From Brevundimonas nasdae (lineage in GTDB: Bacteria > Pseudomonadota > Alphaproteobacteria > Caulobacterales > Caulobacteraceae): 64,000 nt of DNA. Where the stretch lies: contig NZ_JAEPWN010000001.1 of the NCBI RefSeq assembly GCF_016654005.1, forward strand, positions 248,001-312,000, in the 5' to 3' direction. This document shows, piece after piece, positions 16,464 through 25,024 of the stretch. Numbering within the stretch: position 1 is the first letter of the stretch; the number at the start of each line of letters is the position of its first letter. The translations under genes were made by a program, and so were the position numbers. The notes below the pieces were generated by a model. The model did no database searches, was not told the DNA's origin, and was given only the letters and a program-made list of their open reading frames with translations.

Positions 16464-17320
16464 TGCGGACCCTTCCTGATCTGATGATCGAACCCGTGGT
16501 GCGGATGGCCCTGGCCGAGGATCTGGGCCGGGCGGGCGACATGACGGCCCTGGCCTGCATCCCCGAGGGCGCGCGCATGAAGGCGGCGTTCGCGGCGAGA
16601 AAGCCCGGCGTACTGGCGGGGATCGGCGCGGTGCGTCTGACCGTTCTGGCGCTGGACCCCAAGGCGACCGTGGACGTGCGTTTGAGCGACGGCGCGGCGT
16701 TCGAGGCGGGGGCGGTTCTGGCGGTGGTCGAGGCCGATGCGCGGGCGTTTCTGTCGGCGGAGCGCACGGCCTTGAACCTGCTGGGGCGGTTGTCGGGCGT
16801 CGCCACCCTGACGCGCGCCTATGTCGAGGCGGTCGCGGGGACGAAGGCGCGGATCGCCGACACGCGCAAGACGACGCCGGGCCTGCGCGCGTTGGAGAAG
16901 CACGCCGTCGCCTGCGGCGGGGGGATCAATCACCGCTTCGGGCTGGATGACGCCATCCTGATCAAGGACAACCACGTCGCCGTCTGCGGCGGAGTCGCCC
17001 CGGCTGTGCGCCGGGCCAGGGCCTTTGCGCCCCATCTGATGAAGGTGGAGGTCGAGGTCGACGGGCTGGATCAGCTGGACGCGGTTCTGGCCCTGATCGA
17101 CGAGGGCGCGGCGCCGGATGTGGTGATGCTGGACAACTTCAGTCTGGCAGACCTGCGCACGGCGGTGGCGCGGGTGGCAGGCCGGATCACGCTGGAGGCG
17201 TCAGGCGGGGTCGATCTGACGACCGTGCGCGGCATCGCGGAGACGGGCGTGGACGTGATCTCGGTCGGGGCGCTGACCCATTCGGCGCCGGTGCTGGACA
17301 TCGGTCTGGACGCGCTCTGA
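16460..17320 (+). CDS. nadC: Nicotinate-nucleotide diphosphorylase (carboxylating), quinolinate phosphoribosyltransferase
   Basis: It converts quinolinate and PRPP to nicotinate mononucleotide, the third step of the pathway. At 286 residues it has the family length, with signatures AERTALNLLGRLSGVAT, the substrate-binding TRKTTPGLRALEKHAV, GGGINHRFGLDDAILIKDNH, EVEVDGLDQ and LEASGGVDL. The start ATG overlaps the nadB stop (ATGA), and a hairpin terminator spans its stop codon. The whole de novo pathway from aspartate is therefore contained in this operon. Confidence 0.96.
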   Translation: MMRTLPDLMIEPVVRMALAEDLGRAGDMTALACIPEGARMKAAFAARKPGVLAGIGAVRLTVLALDPKATVDVRLSDGAAFEAGAVLAVVEADARAFLSAERTALNLLGRLSGVATLTRAYVEAVAGTKARIADTRKTTPGLRALEKHAVACGGGINHRFGLDDAILIKDNHVAVCGGVAPAVRRARAFAPHLMKVEVEVDGLDQLDAVLALIDEGAAPDVVMLDNFSLADLRTAVARVAGRITLEASGGVDLTTVRGIAETGVDVISVGALTHSAPVLDIGLDAL

Positions 17321-17336
17321 AGCCAGGCGCGTCCAG
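17306..17336 (+). terminator. Hairpin overlapping the nadC stop, end of the nad operon
   Basis: A perfect 10-bp stem CTGGACGCGC / GCGCGTCCAG with an 11-base loop spans the nadC stop codon. Only two T residues follow, and the convergent SleB gene ends 11 bases later, so it may end transcription from both sides. Confidence 0.45.
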
Positions 17337-17347
17337 TTACGATGATG

Positions 17348-18538
17348 TCAGGCGGGCGTAGCGGCCGTGGCGGCCTCGGTCTTGGGCGTCGGCTGAGCGG
17401 CGCGGGCGGGTTGAACCGCAGGCTGAGGGCGCGGGGCCGGTGCAGAGGCGGCGGCGACCGGGGCGGCGGTCTGCGGCGCTTGTGCGCGGGGCGCCGGGGT
17501 TTCGGCCTTGGGCGCGGCGGCGGCCGGCGCTGCGGCGGGGCGCGGGGTTTCGGACCCTGACAGGCCTTCCTGGGCCAGGACCAGCGAATAGGCCACGGCC
17601 TGTCCGGCCTGACGGGCGGCCTCGACCGGATTGATCCCGGCCTGGATCAGGCGCGGCTGCTCACCCCCTGCGGAGGGACGCGGCGCATAGTTGAACGCAT
17701 CGCTGGAGCCCGAGCGGCCGCCGAAGCGATAGAACAGGTGGCTGCCCACCTGGCCGACCTGGATCAGAGAATTGCGCCACGTGGGCGACACGCCCGTGGT
17801 GTGGAAATGGGTGGCGTTGCCGACGCTGGCGAAGACCGAGCCGGACATGGCGCCGGACGCCACGGCGCGGGCGCGGTCCCAGGCGGCGCGGTTGACGCCG
17901 CCGCGCATGACGCCCGAGCAGGTGAAGGAGAACTGGCAGCCAGTGCCCCGTGCTGCGCCCTGGAAGACGACGCCGCAGATGGTCTTGGGGAAGGCCGGGT
18001 GGCGGACGCGGTTCAGGACCACCTGAGCCACGGCCTTCATGCCGTCGCGGCCTTCGCCGCGCGCTTCGTAATAGACAGCCTGGGTCAGGCAATCCAGGTC
18101 GCGGCTGGCGTCCAGGGCGTGATCCATCTGGAAGGGGCGCGCGCCGGTCGGTGCGGTGACGTTGACCTGGCGGAGGCCGTTGTCGGCAGGGGCGCGGAGT
18201 TGTTCGAGGCGGGCGGCCAGAAGCTCGGCCTGGCGGTCGCGCTGGGCGGAGCCTGCGCTGGTGTAGGGGTCGTGTCGTCTTGCAATCGTCAGGGCGCTGG
18301 CGTCCAGACCGCCTGCGGCGGCGGCCAGGGCTTCTTCGGTGAAGCCGGCGGCGGTGGCGCCCTGAATCCGTTCAGCCTGGACCCGCAGCGTCGTCGCGCG
18401 GGCCGTCATGCCGCCCAGATAGGCGCTGCCGATCGCCAGTCCCACGAGCCCGCCAAAGGCCGCGGCCGCCGTCATGGGCTTGATCTTGGCCACACGTTCG
18501 GCACGCGAAACGCCGCGCGTCTGCGAGGAATGCGACAA
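17348..18538 (-). CDS. SleB-type cell-wall hydrolase, membrane anchored (paralogue 1)
   Basis: A 396-residue protein. An N-terminal membrane anchor (about 22-46, MTAAAAFGGLVGLAIGSAYL) precedes a SleB/Hydrolase_2 domain at about 148-275 with LDCLTQAVYYEARGEGRDG, AVAQVVLNRVRHPAFPKTICGVVFQG, CQFSFTCSG and the late ATHFHTTG. The first Glu in YYEARGEG is the presumed catalytic acid. The last 100 residues are Ala/Pro-rich, low complexity. The family includes spore-cortex and septal peptidoglycan hydrolases; here a cell-envelope remodelling role is inferred. A paralogue lies at 23763-24938. Confidence 0.88.
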   Translation of the reverse strand: MSHSSQTRGVSRAERVAKIKPMTAAAAFGGLVGLAIGSAYLGGMTARATTLRVQAERIQGATAAGFTEEALAAAAGGLDASALTIARRHDPYTSAGSAQRDRQAELLAARLEQLRAPADNGLRQVNVTAPTGARPFQMDHALDASRDLDCLTQAVYYEARGEGRDGMKAVAQVVLNRVRHPAFPKTICGVVFQGAARGTGCQFSFTCSGVMRGGVNRAAWDRARAVASGAMSGSVFASVGNATHFHTTGVSPTWRNSLIQVGQVGSHLFYRFGGRSGSSDAFNYAPRPSAGGEQPRLIQAGINPVEAARQAGQAVAYSLVLAQEGLSGSETPRPAAAPAAAAPKAETPAPRAQAPQTAAPVAAASAPAPRPQPAVQPARAAQPTPKTEAATAATPA

Positions 18539-18984
18539 CGAGGTAGTCCTGTTAAGCAGGGCGAGAAACGCAGCCCCCGGGGTAGTCTCGCCAGCCGGGC
18601 GACTCTGCGGTCGCTGTTCCAGCCTGCAAATCCGGCGCTCGGCTCGATGGGCCCGGGCGTCGGAGGACGGGCCTATATACCGCTATTTGTGACCGGAATG
18701 TGGTTGATTCGCAAGATGTTGGATAAGGCCTAGAAACCAATAGGTATTTTTTCGGGTTATCCGAGATTGTGGTCGTATTTGGTTTAATTTCGGACAATCT
18801 ATCGCGCGAATACTGTATTCCGATACACACAGGTTGTTCGTTATTTGCGCCATATCGTTGAAGTCAGCTTATCCAATTGTGACATTTGTTCGCGTCGTGT
18901 CGGCTTCTGTATTCGGTGGTTTGTTTGCGGTGGAACGAACCTGTCGGGTTCACGTTGAAGCTTGGCCCCTGGAGGAAAAAACAC
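18539..18984. other. Divergent intergenic region, AT-rich, between SleB hydrolase 1 and the lipoprotein gene
   Basis: No credible gene is present in these 446 bases. The centre (about 18700-18900) is markedly AT-rich. Visible elements are a 13-base palindrome GAATAC-T-GTATTC at 18808-18820, a GANTC methylation site near 18707, and an EcfG-type promoter at 18932-18956 that belongs to the lipoprotein gene. Confidence 0.5.
18932..18956 (+). promoter_or_regulatory. EcfG/SigT general-stress promoter of the glycine-zipper lipoprotein gene
   Basis: GGAAC-N16-CGTT is an exact match to the alphaproteobacterial general-stress sigma factor consensus (GGAAC-N16/17-CGTT). It ends 28 bases before the start codon, with GGAGG at 18971-18975 in the expected leader. 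Position, spacing and both boxes agree. Confidence 0.75.
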
Positions 18985-19170
18985 ATGACCCGTCCGATTG
19001 TCTTGACCGCCGCCGTCTTCAGCGCCCTGGCGCTGGCTGCCTGCGGAGCCACTGTTGAACAGAAGGCCGCCACGGGCGCCGTCGCGGGGGCCGTCGTCGG
19101 CGGCCCGGTTGGCGCAGCCGTGGGCGGCGCCGCTGGAACCGCCGTCGGTCAGGCCCAGAAGCCCAACTGA
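18985..19170 (+). CDS. Small glycine-zipper lipoprotein
   Basis: A 61-residue precursor with a lipoprotein signal ending in the lipobox LAAC (about Cys 20), then a Gly/Ala zipper (AVAGAVVGGPVGAAVGGAAG) of the type that inserts in or packs against membranes, and a short polar tail. It resembles osmotically induced lipoproteins in architecture. ATG 18985 has GGAGG nine bases upstream. A perfect general-stress promoter lies in front, so it is probably induced on stress or in stationary phase. Confidence 0.8.
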   Translation: MTRPIVLTAAVFSALALAACGATVEQKAATGAVAGAVVGGPVGAAVGGAAGTAVGQAQKPN

Positions 19171-19181
19171 CGCCTGCACGG

Positions 19182-19395
19182 GGTCGCGCCCTTGCCTTTG
19201 GCGAGGCGCGACCTATCTGCATCACTGCGCGCGGATCGGCCCCCGATCCGCCCGAAGCCGCGTGTTCGTTCATGACGAACCTTGATTTTGCCGCTGGTTT
19301 CGGTTTTGTGCGGCCCGCTCCGGCCGTGCGTTTTCGCCGCCTGACCCCCCGACGGCCGCTTTCGGCCGGACCACAAGGAACCTGAACGCTTTCGC
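19182..19395 (+). promoter_or_regulatory. Hairpin-rich leader ahead of the DUF6481 gene
   Basis: Four hairpins stand in a row: GGTCGCGC...GCGCGACC at 19182-19213 (extended inside by CTTGCC/GGCGAG), GCGGATCGG-CCC-CCGATCCGC at 19231-19251, a short GTTCGT/ACGAAC stem near 19264-19280, and CGGCCG-CTTT-CGGCCG near 19352-19367. The first may end the lipoprotein transcript, though it has no T-tract. The rest form a structured 5' leader before the start at 19396. A regulatory role is inferred. Confidence 0.45.
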
Positions 19396-19752
19396 ATGAA
19401 AGATTTGAAGACCGGATTCACCGACCGCCTGACCGCCCAGCAGGAAGCCAAGAAAGCCCTGCTCGCCAAGTTCAAGCCGAAGGCCGCCGCCCCCGACCCC
19501 GAATTCGAGCGTCTCGCTGAAAAGCGCGCCGCCGAGAAGGAAGCCCTGCGTCAACAGCACGAACTGGCCAAGGCCGAGCTGCGCCGTGAAAAGGCGGAAA
19601 AGGAAGCCGCCCGTCTGGAGGCCGAACGCCTGGCCCAGGAAGAGATCGACGCCGAGAAGCGCGCCGACCGCAAGGCGCGCAAGCAGCTGACCAAGGAAGA
19701 GCAGAAGGCCAAGCGCGACGCGCGCTACGCCGCCCGCAAGGCGCGCCGCTAA
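19396..19752 (+). CDS. DUF6481 family highly charged coiled-coil protein
   Basis: A 118-residue protein that is almost entirely Lys, Arg, Glu and Ala and predicted helical (EREALRQ-like heptads; KAELRREKAEKEAARLEAER). It begins MKDLKTGFTDRLTAQQEAKKA, which matches the DUF6481 family of Alphaproteobacteria; members have no assigned function, and the basic C-terminus (RKARKQL, RDARYAARKARR) suggests nucleic-acid or ribosome contact. AAGGAA lies upstream of the ATG. It sits behind a hairpin-rich leader and has its own intrinsic terminator, so it is transcribed alone and perhaps post-transcriptionally regulated. Confidence 0.75.
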   Translation: MKDLKTGFTDRLTAQQEAKKALLAKFKPKAAAPDPEFERLAEKRAAEKEALRQQHELAKAELRREKAEKEAARLEAERLAQEEIDAEKRADRKARKQLTKEEQKAKRDARYAARKARR

Positions 19753-19777
19753 GACAGGTCTGTCTGTTCAGGGATCG

Positions 19778-19815
19778 ACGCGCTGCGGATTCGCCTCTGC
19801 AGCGCGTTTTTCTTT
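19778..19815 (+). terminator. Rho-independent terminator of the DUF6481 gene
   Basis: A perfect 9-bp stem ACGCGCTGC / GCAGCGCGT with a 12-base loop is followed by TTTTCTTT-like sequence, 25 bases after the stop codon and just before the convergent kinase stop. Confidence 0.88.
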
Positions 19816-19824
19816 GCCTGAAGC

Positions 19825-22800
19825 CTAATCGACGCCCTGGGGCGCGCGGCCTTCGACCAGATTGCGCAGGGCCTCGGCGGAATAGGGTTTGCGCAGGAAG
19901 GGCCACGGGCTGTCGGACAGCATCTGGTCCACGTCCTCGCCCATATAGCCGGAGGTCAGGGCGATGCGCATCTCGGGCCAGTCGCGGGCGGACCGGCGCG
20001 CCAGATCGACCCCGCTCATGCCGCCGGGCATGACCACGTCGGTCAGCATCAGGTCGAACCGGCTGGCGCGCAGGGCCTCCAGCGCCGCAGGTCCGTTTTC
20101 GGCGCGCTGAACCTCCAGACCGAAGCTTTCCAGCAGATCCACGGCAACCGCGGCGACCGCGACGTCATCCTCGACCAGCAGCAGGCGCCGTCCCTGAGCG
20201 AAGGGAACGTCCGGCTGGGGCGGGGGCAGGGGCGGGACGCTGGTCCGCCGGGTCACCAGCCGCGGCAGGCACAGGGTGATGGCGGCGCCCTGGCCCATGG
20301 TCGATGCGACCTGCACCCCGCCGCCTGATTGACGGGCGAAGCCATAGACCTGGCTGAGCCCCAGGCCCGTGCCCTTGCCCACGCCCTTGGTGGTGAAGAA
20401 GGGTTCGAACACCCGGTCAATGACCTCGGGCGACATGCCCTCGCCATTGTCGGATACGGTGACGCAGACATAGTCGCCCGGCGCCAGCTCGGCGACCTCG
20501 CCCGCGTCGATGCGGCGGGCGGTGGTCTGGACGGTGACCTGGCCGCCTTCGCGGATCTGGCCGCCCGTGACGTCGCCCAGGGCGTCGCGGGCATTGACGA
20601 CAAGGTTCAGCAGCGCCGCCTCGAACTGGGCCGGGTCCAGCCGGACGCGCGCGGCGCCGCGCTTGAGCCTGAGGTTGAAATCCACCGCTTCGCCGACCGC
20701 CCGCCGCAGCAGGGGGGCGCTTTGACGGATCAGGGTGTTGAGGTCGATCTCCTCGGGACGCAGGGCCTGGCGCCGCGAGAAGGCCAGCAGCTGGTGCGTC
20801 AGGCTTTCGCCGCGCCGGGCGGCGGCCAGGGCGGCTTCGGCCAGTTTCTTGCGCTTGGCGGGGTCTTCGCTGCGCAGGATGATGTCCAGGGCGCCGATCA
20901 CGACGGTCAGCAGATTGTTGAAGTCATGGGCCACGCCGCCGGTCAGGCGCCCGACCGCCTCCATCCGCTGGGCGTGCGCCAGTTGGGCCTCGGCCAGGGC
21001 CTTTTCGTCGAGGGCGGCGCTGACGCGCTCCTCCAGCAGTTCGTTGATCCGTTTCAGGTCGTCTTCGGCGCGTTTGGCGTCGGTGACGTCCAGACTGGCC
21101 CCGACATAGCCCTGGAACCGGCCCTCTGCGTCGAAACGGGGCACGCCCTCGGTCCGCAGCCAGCGCAGGCCCAGCGTGGGGTGGTTGACCCGGGCCAGGG
21201 CCTCGAAAATGTCACGGGCCTCGAAGGCGCGCATATAGGCGGCGCTGAACACCGCCTCGTCGTCGGGATGGATCAGGGCGCGCCAGCTGCCGACCAGTTG
21301 ACGCGACGAGCTGATGCCGAAGAAGTTGCGATAGCGTCTGTTGGCGAAATTCAGCTGGGCGGCGTCGTCGCTCATCCAGATCAGGGCCGGGGCGCTGTCG
21401 GCGACGATGCGGAAGCGGGTCTCGGATTCCTCGATCCGCGCCTGGGCCTCGCGCATGTCGGTGACGTCGAAGGCCACGCCGACATAGCCCAGCAGGGTCG
21501 CGCCGCTGCGGCGCGGACGCGACCAGGATTTCATCCAGCGCCATTCGCCGTCGTGGCGCAGATAGCGGGCCTCCAGCGAGAAGGGGCCGCCCGAGGCTTC
21601 GCCTTCAAACGAGGCCAGACGTATGCGTTCGCGGTCGTCGGGATGGACCGAGGCCAGCCAGTCGGCCTCGCGCGCGTCCTCGTACTGGCCGCCGTAGAAG
21701 TCGGAATAGGCCTGGTTGACGAAGGATCGGCTGCCGTCCTTGCGGCTGACCCAGATCAGAACGGGGGCGATGTCGGCGACGGCGCGGAAGCGGGCCTCGC
21801 TTTCGCGCGTCTTGGCCTCGGCGCGGGCGCGTTCGACTTCGGCCCAGGTGCGGGCGGCGACCTCTTCCAGCAGGGAGGCCTCGGCGTCGGTCCAGACCCT
21901 GGGCGTGGCGGAGTGAACGTAGAGATAGGCCCGCAGGAGACCGCCCCGGATCAGGGGCGCGCGGATCAGGGCGCGCGTCTGGATGTCGTCGAACACTTCA
22001 CAGGCGGCCGCCGTGCGCGGGTCGGTGCGGACATCATCGACGCGGACGGTCTGGCCCGACGCCAGGTCGGCGATCAGCTCCGCGCCCAGGTCGATCAGCT
22101 TGAACTGGCCGCTGGCGCTGGCGACGCCCGCCGTCCAGTCGCGGCTCATGGCGATCACTCCGGCGTCCAGATCGACCTCGCCATAACCGACGCGGTCCGC
22201 CTCCAGCAGCTCCCCCAGCGAGCTTTCGACCATGGCCATGATGGCGTCGGGATCGGACAGGTCGCGCAGCCGGTCGACCAGGGCCAGAAGGAAGGTCTGG
22301 CGCCGTTCCTGACGGCCCAGGGCGTCCAGCGCCTCATGGGTCGCGGTGACGTCGAAGGAGATGCCGATATAGCCCAGGAAGGCGCCCGTGTCGTCGAACC
22401 GGGGCTTGGCCGAAATGCGCATCCAGCGCCATTCGCCGTCATGTCGGCGGAACCGCGCCTCGAACCCATAGGGCTGGCGCGCGGGCCGGGCGAAGCCCTG
22501 GGCGTCCGCGACCATGGGGGCGTCCTCGGGGTGGACGCTCCCTTTCCAGATGTGGCCGTGAATCTCGGGCGCGGGTCGGCCGTAGAATTCCACCAGCGCC
22601 TCATTGGCGAACTCGACCTCGCCCTTGGCGTTGGTCAGCCAGACGGGCGAGGGGGCGGTGTCCGCGGTCAGGCGGAAACGAACTTCGCTTTCCCGCAGGG
22701 CCTTTTCGGCGGCGCGGGCGTCGGTGACGTCCAGATTGACGCCGATCATGCCCAGATAGTCGCCGTTGCGGTTGATGCGCGGGCGGGCGTGAGACCGGAC

Positions 22801-23529
22801 GATGCGATAGACGCCGTCGGCGCGGCGCTGGCGCGCTTCGACCTCGAAGGGGCGTCCCGCCGTCAGGGCGTGGGTCGTATCCGCTACGAAGGCGTCGTGA
22901 TCTTCTGGGTGTATGATCTTGCGGAAGTCGAAGGCGTCGAAGTCGATCCTGCCTTCCTGCACGCCCCAGAACTGGCGTTGGTCGGCGTTCATGTGGATGC
23001 AGCGTCCCTGCGGATCGCTCATCCAGAGCATGGTGGGGGCGAACTCGCTGATGACCTTCAGCCGGTCTTCGGTTTCGTCCACGCGGGCGTCGGACTGGCG
23101 CAGGGCGGAGGCCGAAGCCTCCAGCCGCGTCAGGGTCTTGCGCAGCGAGGCGGCGACGAGGATGCAGAACAGGCCGATGAAGACGAAGGTCGCTGTGGCG
23201 GGCAGGGCGACAATGCGCACCAGACTGTGTTCGCCCGGAACGCCGATGACGATCACGCTCCAGGCGCCGATCAGGGCGGCGGCCAGGGCGACCAGTCCGC
23301 CCAGTCTGCCAGCGGCGAGGGCCGCCAGCATCACCGCCGGAAGCATGATGGCGAAGCCGGTGATGTCGCCGAAAAACGATTTCAGGAGAATGCGGACGCC
23401 CAGCGCCAGGACGGCGAAGCCCAGGCCGACCAGAACCTGCTTCAGCGGCGACGAGACGTCGATGCGCGCCAGACGCAGCAAGGCCTCATCGACATTTGGA
23501 ATGCGCTGCAGAATACCCCCCGCCTTCAT
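19825..23529 (-). CDS. Hybrid sensor histidine kinase with four PAS domains, GAF and receiver
   Basis: A 1234-residue inner-membrane sensor. Hydrophobic helices occupy about 30-135. Then come PAS1 (about 155-270), PAS2 (285-405), a GAF domain (415-575), PAS3 (580-700) and PAS4 (705-825), each PAS ending in a GYVGV.FDVT-type PAC motif. The HisKA box GGVAHDFNNLL has the phospho-acceptor His868; the ATPase part shows NLVVNARDA, SDNGEGM and GKGTGLGLSQVYG. The C-terminal receiver has LLLVEDD and the phospho-acceptor Asp1164 (LMLTDVVMPG). The signal is unknown; redox, light or ligand sensing by PAS is possible. A perfect EcfG promoter precedes it, so the kinase is itself stress induced. Confidence 0.93.
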   Translation of the reverse strand: MKAGGILQRIPNVDEALLRLARIDVSSPLKQVLVGLGFAVLALGVRILLKSFFGDITGFAIMLPAVMLAALAAGRLGGLVALAAALIGAWSVIVIGVPGEHSLVRIVALPATATFVFIGLFCILVAASLRKTLTRLEASASALRQSDARVDETEDRLKVISEFAPTMLWMSDPQGRCIHMNADQRQFWGVQEGRIDFDAFDFRKIIHPEDHDAFVADTTHALTAGRPFEVEARQRRADGVYRIVRSHARPRINRNGDYLGMIGVNLDVTDARAAEKALRESEVRFRLTADTAPSPVWLTNAKGEVEFANEALVEFYGRPAPEIHGHIWKGSVHPEDAPMVADAQGFARPARQPYGFEARFRRHDGEWRWMRISAKPRFDDTGAFLGYIGISFDVTATHEALDALGRQERRQTFLLALVDRLRDLSDPDAIMAMVESSLGELLEADRVGYGEVDLDAGVIAMSRDWTAGVASASGQFKLIDLGAELIADLASGQTVRVDDVRTDPRTAAACEVFDDIQTRALIRAPLIRGGLLRAYLYVHSATPRVWTDAEASLLEEVAARTWAEVERARAEAKTRESEARFRAVADIAPVLIWVSRKDGSRSFVNQAYSDFYGGQYEDAREADWLASVHPDDRERIRLASFEGEASGGPFSLEARYLRHDGEWRWMKSWSRPRRSGATLLGYVGVAFDVTDMREAQARIEESETRFRIVADSAPALIWMSDDAAQLNFANRRYRNFFGISSSRQLVGSWRALIHPDDEAVFSAAYMRAFEARDIFEALARVNHPTLGLRWLRTEGVPRFDAEGRFQGYVGASLDVTDAKRAEDDLKRINELLEERVSAALDEKALAEAQLAHAQRMEAVGRLTGGVAHDFNNLLTVVIGALDIILRSEDPAKRKKLAEAALAAARRGESLTHQLLAFSRRQALRPEEIDLNTLIRQSAPLLRRAVGEAVDFNLRLKRGAARVRLDPAQFEAALLNLVVNARDALGDVTGGQIREGGQVTVQTTARRIDAGEVAELAPGDYVCVTVSDNGEGMSPEVIDRVFEPFFTTKGVGKGTGLGLSQVYGFARQSGGGVQVASTMGQGAAITLCLPRLVTRRTSVPPLPPPQPDVPFAQGRRLLLVEDDVAVAAVAVDLLESFGLEVQRAENGPAALEALRASRFDLMLTDVVMPGGMSGVDLARRSARDWPEMRIALTSGYMGEDVDQMLSDSPWPFLRKPYSAEALRNLVEGRAPQGVD

Positions 23530-23585
23530 ATTCTGTCAGACCCCAGCCGCCTTCGTCGCGAGCGGACGGCGTTCGAATGTTGTCC

Positions 23586-23610
23586 AACGCTGTGTCGGGT
23601 CTTGTGTTCC
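23586..23610 (-). promoter_or_regulatory. EcfG/SigT general-stress promoter of the hybrid kinase gene
   Basis: On the reverse strand GGAAC (23610-23606), a 16-base spacer and CGTT (23589-23586) match the general-stress sigma consensus exactly, 56 bases before the kinase start codon. The rest of the 233-base region to 23762 shows no other assignable element and must also hold the promoter of the divergent SleB gene. Confidence 0.75.
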
Positions 23611-23762
23611 GGCGTCGGTCATCGTCCGACAGGCTTTAGTTAGCGTTGAAACCACACCCATAACAGCGGTTTGTTGATGGCCTGAAATCCGCCCATAATC
23701 AGGCGCAGGGTTTGGAAATGGCGACGTCCTCATCAGATAGGGCGTCGCTTTTTGGGTTTTGA

Positions 23763-24938
23763 ATGCAACTGTCCGGACTGATCACGATGTGGGCGGCGCT
23801 GCGGCGCGGCGCGGCGGCCCTGCCGGCGGCCTGCGCCGTGCTGGGCGTCGCCATGTCGGCGGGATCGACCGCAAGGCCCGACGCCGACCGCGCGCAGGCG
23901 GCGCAGATGCAGACAGAGGGCTTGGCCGGCAAGGTCGCATCTGCGGGGCCAGACGGCCTGGCCGCGCCTTTGACCGCCGAACAGCTGGCGCTGGCGCAAA
24001 GCCATGATCCGACCCTGCTGATCCCCGCCCTGCACGGACTGGCGCCGAACTGGGAGGCGGTGCTTCTGGCGGGCAAGGCGCAGGTGATGCCGGGCGAATA
24101 CGGCGCCGAGGCCCAGAAGCTGAATGCGGCCATGGCGGTGGCGGCGGGCGCGCTGCGGCCCGCGCGCCCCTTTGTCTTCAAGGGCAGCGCCGAGGATCGC
24201 CGCCGCGCCCTGCGCTGCCTGACCCAGGCGGTCTACTACGAGGCCGCGCTGGAGCCCGACGCCGGTCAGGCGGGGGTGGCGCAGGTGGTGCTGAACCGCG
24301 TGCGCGATCCCAACTACGCCAATACGGTCTGCGGCGTGGTGTTCGAGGGGGCGGAGCGGACGACGGGCTGCCAGTTCAGCTTCACCTGCGACGGCGCGCT
24401 GGCGCAGGCGCCGGTCGCCTGGGCCTGGGACCGGGCGCGCAAGGTCGCCGAGAAGGCCTTGAACGGCGAGGTCGCCCAGCAGGTCGGCACGGCGACCCAC
24501 TATCACGCCGACTATGTCCATCCGTGGTGGGCGCCGACGGTGGCCAAGGTGAACCAGATCGGGGCGCACATCTTCTATCGCTGGAAGGGCGTCTATGGCG
24601 AAACCGCCGCCTTCCGCACCGTCTATCAGGGCCGCGAGCCGAACATCGACGAGGCGCGCTTCGCCCGTCCCCGGATGATGACGGCCAGCACAGGCGCGGC
24701 GGATGCGCCCCTGACCCCGAACGGGCCGTTGAAAACGGTCGAGATCGACGGCCAACAGCGTGTTGTCGGCGTCGCCAGCATGGCGGGCCGTCGCCTGCCG
24801 ACGCCGCAAGAGGTCGCCGCCATCAATGCGCGGCTGCAGAGCTTTGAAACCGCCAAGCCTGCTGCGCCCGCCGTCACCGTCGCGCCCGCCGGGGTCACGC
24901 CGATGGCGGTCGAGGAGGTCGGACGTCCGTCCAGCTGA
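23763..24938 (+). CDS. SleB-type cell-wall hydrolase (paralogue 2)
   Basis: A 391-residue exported or anchored protein. The N-terminal hydrophobic stretch (AALPAACAVLGVAMSAGS) is a signal or anchor. The SleB/Hydrolase_2 domain at about 150-280 contains LRCLTQAVYYEAALEPDAGQ, AQVVLNRVRDPNYANTVCGVV, CQFSFTCDGALA and ATHYHADYVHPWW. The region matches paralogue 1 (17348-18538) motif by motif, but here the sequence after YYEA is ALEPDAG rather than RGEGRDG. Function is inferred as peptidoglycan hydrolysis. It is divergent from the hybrid kinase. Confidence 0.87.
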   Translation: MQLSGLITMWAALRRGAAALPAACAVLGVAMSAGSTARPDADRAQAAQMQTEGLAGKVASAGPDGLAAPLTAEQLALAQSHDPTLLIPALHGLAPNWEAVLLAGKAQVMPGEYGAEAQKLNAAMAVAAGALRPARPFVFKGSAEDRRRALRCLTQAVYYEAALEPDAGQAGVAQVVLNRVRDPNYANTVCGVVFEGAERTTGCQFSFTCDGALAQAPVAWAWDRARKVAEKALNGEVAQQVGTATHYHADYVHPWWAPTVAKVNQIGAHIFYRWKGVYGETAAFRTVYQGREPNIDEARFARPRMMTASTGAADAPLTPNGPLKTVEIDGQQRVVGVASMAGRRLPTPQEVAAINARLQSFETAKPAAPAVTVAPAGVTPMAVEEVGRPSS

Positions 24939-25024
24939 CGCGGCGCAGATGTGGTAATGCAACGCCAGCCCCCTTCGGCGCATTCATCTGGGTTGGATGT
25001 CTCCGACCGCGAAAGGACGCCTGT

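Noticed and set aside
20329-23643. An 1104-codon open frame antisense to the hybrid histidine kinase, with others such as 34602-36386 antisense to carB and 2331-3341 antisense to the TonB receptor
   Set aside because: They are by-products of high G+C codon use in the opposite gene, have low-complexity composition without domain motifs, and lie fully within genes of certain identity.
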